Source: Terriglobia bacterium (lineage in GTDB: Bacteria; Acidobacteriota; Terriglobia; UBA7540). From it: DNA of 38,769 nucleotides. A model generated the notes under the pieces. It made no database searches. It had not been told where the DNA came from and was given only the letters and a program-made list of their open reading frames with translations. A program made the translations under genes and the position numbers. The stretch's first letter is position 1. The number at the start of each line of letters is the position of its first letter. Where the stretch lies: positions 1-38,769 of the forward strand of contig JAIQGB010000010.1 in NCBI GenBank assembly GCA_020072905.1. The letters run 5' to 3'. Below, one piece after another: positions 16,835-23,562 of this stretch.

Positions 16835-17890
16835 TTGGATTATACTTCTAACGCTTTGGTCACGCCTTTTCGATTCGCGGTCGGCAAGCTGCCCCCCAGG
16901 GTCCTGGAACCGCTTCTCGCCGCCTGTCCCGTTCCCCGCAGCTCGCGGGTCATCGTGGGTCCCCGCTTCGGTGAAGACGCGGCGGTCATCGACATGGGGA
17001 CGAAATACCTCGTCGCCAAAACCGATCCGATCACCTTCACAGCAGAACGCATCGGCTGGTACGCTGTCAACATCAACGCCAACGACATCGCCACGCTCGG
17101 GACACGGCCACGCTGGTTTCTGGCCACGCTGCTGCTCCCCGAAACCCATACTACGCGCACTCTGGCGCGAAGCATCTTCCGCGACGTCCTGCGCGCCTGC
17201 CGCTCTCTGGGCATCACACTTTGCGGAGGCCATACGGAAATCACCGGGGGGCTTGGCCGGCCCATCGTCGTGGGCATGATGCTGGGCGAAATCGAAAAGT
17301 CGCGGCTGGTTCGCAAGGAATCGCAGCGCCCCGGCGACTTGGTGATTCTCACCAAGGGAGTCGCGGTGGAGGGCACAGCGATCCTGGCGCGAGCGAAGGC
17401 CCGCCGGCTCGAGGCAAAACTCGGAAAGCCGCTGGTTCGTCGTGCCTGGCGCCTGCTCTTCCACCCCGGAATTAGCGTGGTGCGCGAGGCTCTCCTGGCG
17501 GTGCGGCACGGAGAAATCCACGCCATGCACGACCCCACGGAAGGCGGGCTGCTCTCCGGCCTCTACGAGCTCGCGCGCGCTGGCCACGTGGGACTGCGCA
17601 TTTGGTTGGACAAAGTTCCGGTCCTTGCCGAGACGCAGGCCTTCCGCCGCGTCCTGGGATTCGATCCCTTTGCTCTGATCGCCTCTGGCGCGCTGCTGTT
17701 GGTCGCGAGCGCAGGGACGGCGGGAAGAGTCCTCGACGCGCTGGCCCGCGCCGGCATCTCCGCCGCAGCCATCGGCGAAGTTCGGCGCGCTTCAGAGGGA
17801 ATCCGCGTGCTGGATCCGGGCGGCGCGCGGCTGCGGTCGTTGGCCGTTCCCGCCCGCGACGAGTTGGCGCGGCTGCTCTCTGCCGACTAA
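16835..17890 (+). CDS. AIR synthase-related protein (HypE-like)
   Basis: This 351-residue protein belongs to the PurM/HypE/SelD-type ATP-binding superfamily. Features are FGEDAAVIDMG and VAKTDPITF near the start, NANDIATLG, LCGGHTEITGG, and MHDPTEGGLLSGLYE in the C-terminal domain. It resembles HypE-like proteins found outside hydrogenase clusters, and no hyp, hydrogenase or purine gene is nearby, so its reaction is unknown. The start is uncertain because no ATG exists near the beginning of homology. TTG 16835 is used here. TTG 16856 is an alternative that would lie just downstream of a TATACT -10-like hexamer (16841-16846) and give 344 residues. Confidence 0.85.
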   Translation: MDYTSNALVTPFRFAVGKLPPRVLEPLLAACPVPRSSRVIVGPRFGEDAAVIDMGTKYLVAKTDPITFTAERIGWYAVNINANDIATLGTRPRWFLATLLLPETHTTRTLARSIFRDVLRACRSLGITLCGGHTEITGGLGRPIVVGMMLGEIEKSRLVRKESQRPGDLVILTKGVAVEGTAILARAKARRLEAKLGKPLVRRAWRLLFHPGISVVREALLAVRHGEIHAMHDPTEGGLLSGLYELARAGHVGLRIWLDKVPVLAETQAFRRVLGFDPFALIASGALLLVASAGTAGRVLDALARAGISAAAIGEVRRASEGIRVLDPGGARLRSLAVPARDELARLLSAD

Positions 17891-18020
17891 CGCTGTCTGC
17901 AGGGTTCGAGACACGCAGCGGTTATCGAGGTCGGAAGAGGGCTGCCGGATTTTTCGCTCCTGCTGATCTGAGTTGCATCAGGCGACGCCGCGGCGCGTTC
18001 AATCTTTCCCTCGCGGGTGA

Positions 18021-18049
18021 TTGGATTAAGTCTCCGCTTGTGGTATAGT
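18021..18049 (+). promoter_or_regulatory. dnaA promoter
   Basis: TTGGAT (18021-18026) and TATAGT (18044-18049) are spaced by 17 bases, and the -10 also has a TGG extension (18041-18043). The predicted start near 18056 is about 195 bases before the dnaA ATG. The 130 bases between the previous gene and this promoter (17891-18020) contain nothing recognisable. Confidence 0.65.
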
Positions 18050-18056
18050 CCCGCTT

Positions 18057-18250
18057 TCGAGCTGGACAACTCTCCGAGGACTGGTCGCCTTCTGCAGTAA
18101 GCTTCATCAGAAGAGGGAACGGGGAAGACTCCGAAAAAAGGTCGCAGGAGTCAGAGACCGCTAGAGTCCACTCTGACAGGAAGCTTTTCCCGTCGGGCGC
18201 AGGGGGGAGTCGTCCCGTCAAACAGAATCCTCCATTCTCAGATCGACGCC
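18057..18250 (+). promoter_or_regulatory. Long dnaA 5' leader with alternative hairpins
   Basis: The leader contains three short inverted repeats: CTTCTG 18089-18094 with CAGAAG 18108-18113, GACTCC 18127-18132 with GGAGTC 18147-18152, and GTCAGAG 18150-18156 with CTCTGAC 18171-18177. The second and third share GTC at 18150-18152 and cannot form together. GACTCC could also pair with a second GGAGTC at 18206-18211. No Shine-Dalgarno sequence is obvious before the dnaA ATG. No known riboswitch class was recognised. Confidence 0.4.
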
Positions 18251-19573
18251 ATGAATGCTTGGCACGAAGTCCTGAACCATCTCAAAGCTAAGGTCAACAC
18301 CCAGAGTTACCAGACGTGGTTGCGCCCCACACGGTACAGCCACGTGGCCGGCGAGACCCTCGTCGTCCGCGTACCCAATCCGGAGTTCCAGGACTGGATT
18401 CAGGAACACTACGCTCCGCTCATCCAGGAGGCTCTCGAGCGGCTGAAGCTGGGAGTCCGCGAGGTCTCCTTCGTGTTCGAGGAGAACCCGGACCGGAAAG
18501 GGCCGGAGAATGGCGAGGGGAAGGTTGTGCAAGGGAAGCTCGACTTTGATTCCGTTGAGAACCAGCTTAATCCCCGATATACGTTCGAGACGTTCGTGGT
18601 CGGCTCCTGCAACCAGTTCGCCCACGCCGCGGCGCGCGCCGTCGCCGAGGCCCCCTCGAAGTCTTACAACCCCCTGTTCCTTTACGGCGGCGTGGGCCTG
18701 GGGAAGACCCACCTCATGCAGGCCGTTGGCCACCTCATCAAGAAGAACCGGAAGGAAATGCAGCTCGCCTATGTTTCCTCGGAGCGATTCACCAATGAAG
18801 TCATTAGCTCGCTCCGCTACGACGGCATGGTTTCCTTTCGGGAGAAATACCGTAACGTGGACATCCTGCTCATGGACGACATTGAGTTCATTGGCGGCAA
18901 GGAGCGCACCCAGGAGGAATTCTTCCACACTTTCAACACCCTCTATGAGGCGCAGAAGCAGGTGGTGATATCGAGCGATTGCCCACCCAAGGAAATCCTG
19001 GGGCTCGAGGAGCGGCTGCGCTCCCGGTTTGCGTGGGGACTGACCGCCGACCTGCAGACTCCGGACCTTGAGACGCGCATGGCGATCCTGGCCAAGAAGG
19101 CCGAAGCGCAAGGAATCCTCTTGCCGGACAACGTCGCCACGTTCATCGCCTCCAAAATCAAGTCAAGTATTCGCGATCTGGAAGGCGCCCTGACGCGCTT
19201 GACCGCTTATTGCTCACTGACCGGCGAGGAGATTTCGCTCGCTATGGCTCAGCAGCATCTGAAGAACTTGGTGGATATGGATGAGCGTCACGTCTCCATC
19301 GAAAACATCCAGAGAGTTGTCTGCCAAGAATTCGGCTTAAGCATTTCGCAGTTGAAGGCCAAAAATAATAGCCGTTCCGTCGCCTATCCGAGGCAAATCG
19401 CGATGTATCTCGCTAAGGAACTCACTCCGGCGTCCCTCCCGCACATCGGCAGGGAGTTTGGAGGCAAGCATCACACGACCGTTATACACTCGGTCACAAA
19501 AATCGCGGCGATGCGCAAGACGGACCGGGATTTGAACAGGCTTATCAACAAGCTAAGTGACAGCTTTGGTTAG
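18251..19573 (+). CDS. dnaA: Chromosomal replication initiator DnaA
   Basis: This 440-residue initiator has all four domains. Domain I (about 1-75) includes the WLRPT segment, and a short linker runs to about 105. The AAA+ domain has Walker A GGVGLGKT (146-153), Walker B LLMDDIEF (with Asp209-Asp210) and the RLRSRF box VII arginine (255-260). Domain IV (about 345-440) carries the DnaA-box-binding signature FGGKHHTTVIHS. Length is typical. Its gene follows a promoter and a long structured leader and precedes the AT-rich gap with DnaA-box-like sites and dnaN, the usual origin layout. ATG 18251 fits the family start although no ribosome-binding site is clear. Confidence 0.98.
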   Translation: MNAWHEVLNHLKAKVNTQSYQTWLRPTRYSHVAGETLVVRVPNPEFQDWIQEHYAPLIQEALERLKLGVREVSFVFEENPDRKGPENGEGKVVQGKLDFDSVENQLNPRYTFETFVVGSCNQFAHAAARAVAEAPSKSYNPLFLYGGVGLGKTHLMQAVGHLIKKNRKEMQLAYVSSERFTNEVISSLRYDGMVSFREKYRNVDILLMDDIEFIGGKERTQEEFFHTFNTLYEAQKQVVISSDCPPKEILGLEERLRSRFAWGLTADLQTPDLETRMAILAKKAEAQGILLPDNVATFIASKIKSSIRDLEGALTRLTAYCSLTGEEISLAMAQQHLKNLVDMDERHVSIENIQRVVCQEFGLSISQLKAKNNSRSVAYPRQIAMYLAKELTPASLPHIGREFGGKHHTTVIHSVTKIAAMRKTDRDLNRLINKLSDSFG

Positions 19574-19776
19574 GCTTGGTGTTTTCTTGACTTTATGTGT
19601 GTGTGCGCGCGCTGTGGATTCGAATTAAGAGGTGGCCCTTTGACACAAACTCACAATAGGCACTTTGTATTCCACAGTGTGGTCAGCAATAAGTGGATTT
19701 GCTTACTTTGACTTGCATATTTTCCACAAATCCACAAGCCCTACTGCTAAAATAGAGTTTACAGGATCTAACCCTT
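19574..19776. other. Candidate oriC: DnaA-box cluster in the dnaA-dnaN gap
   Basis: This AT-rich stretch (unlike its GC-rich surroundings) carries several 9-mers near the consensus TTATCCACA. They are TTTTCCACA 19720-19728 (one mismatch), AAATCCACA 19728-19736, TATTCCACA 19668-19676, GAATCCACA on the minus strand at 19613-19621, and AAATCCACT on the minus strand at 19692-19700. A TGTGTGTGTGCGCGCGC tract sits at about 19596-19612. The arrangement fits a bacterial origin and DnaA autoregulation, but none of the boxes is perfect. Confidence 0.6.
19745..19753 (+). promoter_or_regulatory. Extended -10 promoter of dnaN
   Basis: TGCTAAAAT is an extended -10 element without a good -35. It lies 24 bases before the dnaN ATG, giving a leader of about 17 nt that contains AGGA. 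It is directly next to two overlapping DnaA-box-like 9-mers (19720-19736), so DnaA binding could affect it. Confidence 0.45.
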
Positions 19777-20892
19777 ATGGAATTCTCGGCTAAGAAGTCA
19801 GACCTCCTCCGGGAACTTAACCTGACCCAGGGAGTTGTTGAAAAGAAGACAACCATCCCCATCCTTTCCAATCTCCTCCTGGAGTTTGAGGGTTCGGGAC
19901 TCAAGCTTAGCGCCACGGATCTCGAACTCGGACTTCGGTGCACTTGCGCGGCGAACGTGAAAAAGGAAGGTGCCGGAACCGTCCCAGCGAAACGGCTCTT
20001 GGAGATTGTGCGTTCCCTGCCGGAAGCCGAGGTCCGTTTCAAGATTCTGGAGAACCACTGGGTGCAACTAAACTGCGAACGGGCCTCCTTCAAGTTGGTG
20101 GGGATGGCCCGGGACAATTTCCCCGTACTCCCGGCGATTCCGAAAGTAGTGGCAACGCTTCCTGCCAACGTCCTCGCTGCATTGATCCAAAAGACGATTT
20201 TTGCCATCTCCAACGAGGAATCCCGTTATACCTTGAACGGAGCTTTACTTCTCTTGAAGCCGGAAAGCGTCTCAATGGTAGCGACAGACGGGCATCGGTT
20301 GGCGCTCGTCGAGCAGGATACGAGAGTCACCGGGATCTCCAACGAACTTCGCGCCTTGGTTCCCAAGAAGGCAATGGGTGAGTTGCAGCGGTTGCTGGCT
20401 GAAAGCGCTGCGGATGCGCCTGTGGAGTTCGCCAAGGACGAGAGCCACCTCTTCTTCTCAGTGGGTGAACGCGTTTTAATTTCGCGGATGCTCACTGGGC
20501 AATTCCCGAATTACGAGGCTGTTCTGCCGCGCGAGAACAACCGCATCATCGAGTTGGACAAGGATCTGGTAACGGCGGCGGTTCGTCGTGTCGCGCTCCT
20601 TGCCGACGAGCGCTCGCGCGCGATCCGCGTCCAGGTGGACAAGGATCGGTTTGAGGTCTTCTCTTCCAGCGGTGAATACGGCGAAGCCCACGAGACACTC
20701 GATGCCCAGTACACGGGCGAGCCCCTGCAGATCGGGTTCAACTATCAATATCTGCTGGACTTTTTGAATGTCATCGGAGACGGCGGGAAGGTGCGCTTCG
20801 AGCTCAAGGATGAGCAAAGCGCTGGCCAACTGCGCCCGGGCGGTGAGGAATCGTACCGATATCGTTACGTCATCATGCCGATGCGCATTTGA
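19777..20892 (+). CDS. dnaN: DNA polymerase III beta subunit (sliding clamp)
   Basis: This 371-residue protein is a standard beta clamp with three repeated domains. The N-terminus MEFSAKKSDLLRELNLTQGVVEKKTTIPILSN, shown here only as MEFSAKKSDLL...TTIPILSN, is typical. The middle has GRASF-like RASFKLVG and NGALLLL segments, and the C-terminus ends with the classical YVIMPMRI. It forms the dimeric ring that holds polymerase on DNA. It follows dnaA across the candidate origin. No recF follows, and gyrB starts about 200 bp later. Confidence 0.97.
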   Translation: MEFSAKKSDLLRELNLTQGVVEKKTTIPILSNLLLEFEGSGLKLSATDLELGLRCTCAANVKKEGAGTVPAKRLLEIVRSLPEAEVRFKILENHWVQLNCERASFKLVGMARDNFPVLPAIPKVVATLPANVLAALIQKTIFAISNEESRYTLNGALLLLKPESVSMVATDGHRLALVEQDTRVTGISNELRALVPKKAMGELQRLLAESAADAPVEFAKDESHLFFSVGERVLISRMLTGQFPNYEAVLPRENNRIIELDKDLVTAAVRRVALLADERSRAIRVQVDKDRFEVFSSSGEYGEAHETLDAQYTGEPLQIGFNYQYLLDFLNVIGDGGKVRFELKDEQSAGQLRPGGEESYRYRYVIMPMRI

Positions 20893-21025
20893 CAGCTTTT
20901 GTGCGGAAGGTGACTGGCCCCGGTGAGCGCTTGGGGAGACAAAGTGACTTCCAAAGGCCAAGTAGCCAAGGGGTGGAAGTTCTGAAAGGTACCAAGAGCT
21001 ATTGGGTTTGTGAGGAACGCTTGGG

Positions 21026-21059
21026 CCGACAGGGGAGGTGCTTCTCTGTCGGTCTTTTC
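21026..21059 (+). terminator. Intrinsic terminator or attenuator upstream of gyrB
   Basis: CCGACAG (21026-21032) and CTGTCGG (21046-21052) form a seven-base stem with additional pairing inside the loop (GGAG with CTTC). It is followed by TCTTTTC. The hairpin ends dnaN transcripts or, because it sits only 36 bases before the gyrB start, attenuates gyrB. The rest of the 202-bp dnaN-gyrB gap has an imperfect stem near 20906-20955 (GGAAG with CTTCC, CCCC with GGGG) and no clear promoter. Confidence 0.7.
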
Positions 21060-21094
21060 GTGTAAGGCGGCTGAGGCAGGGAGGTCGGGGGCTG

Positions 21095-23503
21095 GTGGCC
21101 AAGCAGAACGCGCCGAACAACCAACCATCTGGAACCTACGATGCCGAGAGCATCAAAGTCCTGGGCGATCTTGAGGCTGTCCGCAAGCGCCCGGCGATGT
21201 ACATCGGCTCGACCAGCCAGATGGGCCTGCACCACCTGGTCTGGGAGGTTGTGGACAACTCGGTCGACGAGGCGCTGGCGGGATACTGTGACCGCGTTGA
21301 CGTCACGGTCCACACGGACAACTCGGTGACCGTCGTGGATAACGGCCGCGGGATTCCGGTTGACCTGCACAAGGAGGAGGGGCGGTCCGCGGCGGAAGTC
21401 GTCATGACGGTGCTGCACGCCGGCGGAAAGTTTGATACCAAGAGCTACAAAGTCTCCGGCGGGCTGCACGGCGTCGGAGTCTCAGTCGTCAACGCGCTGG
21501 CCGAATGGCTTGATCTCGAAATCTGGCGCGACGGTTACACCTGGGAGCAGTCCTACGAGCGTGGCAAGCCGCTGGCCCCTCTCAAGAGGGCCGGCAAAAC
21601 CGAAAAGCGTGGCACGAAAATCACATTTCTTCCCGACGCCAAGATTTTCGATTCTATCGATTTCAATTACGACACCCTCGCCCAGCGGCTCCGCGAACTC
21701 TCGTTTTTGAACAAGGGCCTGACCATCCGCCTCAAGGGCGAGCGCAGCAACAAGCAGGCGGAGTTCCACTATACCGGCGGCATCGCGGAGTTCATCAAGC
21801 ACCTCAACAAGAACAAGAACGTGCTGCACGCGCAGCCCATCTACGCCGAGGCCGACCGCGAAGACGTGCACATGGAGTTCGCGCTCCAGTACAACGACTC
21901 GTACACCGAGACCGTCTTCTCGTTCGCCAATAACATCAACACCGTGGACGGTGGCACGCACCTCTCCGGTTTCCGCTCGGCGCTGACGCGCGGCATCAAC
22001 CAATTCGGGCAGAACCAGGGGCTCTTCAAGGACGTAAAAGAAAACCTCCAGGGCGAGGACGTGCGCGAAGGCTTGGTGGCGGTCATCAGCGTCAAGCTGC
22101 CGCAGCCGCAGTTTGAAGGCCAGACGAAAGGCAAGCTCAACAGCGACATCCAGAGCACGGTGGCGAGCTTCGTTTACGAAAAGTTGATGGAGGCCTTCGA
22201 GAAGAATCCCACCGTGGGCCGCAAGATTTGCGGGAAGGCCATCGACGCCGCCCGCGCGCGCGAGGCGGCGCGCAAGGCCCGGGAACTCACCCGCCGCAAG
22301 GGCGCGCTCGATTCCGGCGGCCTGCCCGGCAAGCTGGCGGATTGCCAGGAGAAAGACCCGCAGCGCTGCGAACTCTTCCTGGTGGAGGGCGATTCGGCTG
22401 GTGGCTCCGCGAAGCAAGGCCGCGACCGGCGCTACCAGGCCATTTTGCCGTTGCGCGGCAAAATCCTGAACGTCGAGAAGGCGCGCCCGGACAAGATGCT
22501 TTCCCATGAAGAAATCCGCGCGCTCATCACCGCGCTCGGGACCGGCATCGGCAAGGACGACTTCGACGTCGCGAAGCTTCGCTACGGCAAGATCATCATC
22601 ATGACCGACGCGGACGTGGACGGCTCACACATCCGCACCCTCCTCCTGACGTTCTTTTATCGCCAGATGCCCGAGCTCGTCGAACGCGGGCACGTCTTCA
22701 TCGCCCAGCCGCCGCTTTATCTCATTAAGAAGGGGAAGCGCGTCCAGTACATCCACGACGAAAAAGAATTCCGCCGCGAAGTCATGCGCCGCGCCACGGA
22801 AGACCACGCCGTCGAAATCCAAGACGGTGCGACGAAAAAGCGCCTGGAGGGCGGCGAACTGACGAACTTTCTGATGGCCCTTGCCGAGTATGTCGAGCTC
22901 TTCGCGAAGCTCGACAAGCGCCTGGGTGACACGCGGCCCGTCAAGGCGATGCTCGAGGTTGAGCTGGGCAAGAAGATGGAGCTGGAAGACAAGCAGAAGC
23001 TCGATCCCATCGCCAAAGAGCTGAAGAGCCAGGGATTCAAGACCGCCGTGAACCTCGATGAGGAGCACAACCTCTACACGCTCAGATTCTCCAGCGAGAG
23101 CCAGGGCGAGCAGGTCATCGACTGGGAGTTGGTCTCCAGCGCCGACTACCGCCGCCTGCTGGATTTGCACCGGCGCGTGCGCAACCACGACCATCCGCCT
23201 TTCGTTCTCTCGGCGAACGGCGGCCAGATGACCATCGAGAACCGCGAAGCACTCCTCGAGCACGTGATGGCCGCGGGCAAGAAGGCTTTCACGGTGCAGC
23301 GCTTCAAAGGCCTGGGCGAGATGAATCCCACCCAGCTCTGGGAAACTACCATGGATGCCGAGCAGCGCACGCTCCTCCAGGTGCGCGTCGAAGACCAGGT
23401 CGAGGCCGATTCGATCTTTACTGTGCTCATGGGCGACGCCGTCGAGCCCCGCCGCCAGTTCATCCAGGAAAACGCCCTCGAGGTGAAGAACCTCGATATC
23501 TAA
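21095..23503 (+). CDS. gyrB: DNA gyrase subunit B
   Basis: This is a full-length GyrB of 802 residues from GTG 21095, chosen because it leaves the usual short N-terminal tail and follows GGGAGG. The GHKL ATPase domain shows EVVDNSVDEAL, DNGRGIPVD and GGLHGVGVSVVNAL. The TOPRIM domain shows EGDSAGGSA, PLRGKILNVEKA and MTDADVDGSHIRTLLL. The C-terminus has RFKGLGEMNPTQLWETTMD. An insertion of about 170 residues between the TOPRIM core and the tail (about 545-730) is present, as in E. coli GyrB. It supplies the ATPase half of the gyrase that supercoils DNA. gyrA follows after 59 bp. Confidence 0.97.
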   Translation: MAKQNAPNNQPSGTYDAESIKVLGDLEAVRKRPAMYIGSTSQMGLHHLVWEVVDNSVDEALAGYCDRVDVTVHTDNSVTVVDNGRGIPVDLHKEEGRSAAEVVMTVLHAGGKFDTKSYKVSGGLHGVGVSVVNALAEWLDLEIWRDGYTWEQSYERGKPLAPLKRAGKTEKRGTKITFLPDAKIFDSIDFNYDTLAQRLRELSFLNKGLTIRLKGERSNKQAEFHYTGGIAEFIKHLNKNKNVLHAQPIYAEADREDVHMEFALQYNDSYTETVFSFANNINTVDGGTHLSGFRSALTRGINQFGQNQGLFKDVKENLQGEDVREGLVAVISVKLPQPQFEGQTKGKLNSDIQSTVASFVYEKLMEAFEKNPTVGRKICGKAIDAARAREAARKARELTRRKGALDSGGLPGKLADCQEKDPQRCELFLVEGDSAGGSAKQGRDRRYQAILPLRGKILNVEKARPDKMLSHEEIRALITALGTGIGKDDFDVAKLRYGKIIIMTDADVDGSHIRTLLLTFFYRQMPELVERGHVFIAQPPLYLIKKGKRVQYIHDEKEFRREVMRRATEDHAVEIQDGATKKRLEGGELTNFLMALAEYVELFAKLDKRLGDTRPVKAMLEVELGKKMELEDKQKLDPIAKELKSQGFKTAVNLDEEHNLYTLRFSSESQGEQVIDWELVSSADYRRLLDLHRRVRNHDHPPFVLSANGGQMTIENREALLEHVMAAGKKAFTVQRFKGLGEMNPTQLWETTMDAEQRTLLQVRVEDQVEADSIFTVLMGDAVEPRRQFIQENALEVKNLDI

Positions 23504-23562
23504 CGCCGATTCACCGCAGGATTCGCGGGCAAGTACTTCGCCCGTGCTCTTAAGGAAGATTC

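Noticed and set aside
18110..18190. Cobalamin-riboswitch or SRP-RNA-like fragments in the dnaA leader
   Set aside because: Short matches (AGGGAAC, GTCAGAGACC, CAGGAAGC) occur in the wrong order and without the remaining conserved core.
18218..19111. 297-codon minus-strand frame over dnaA
   Set aside because: dnaA is certain on the plus strand; the antisense frame shows no domain.
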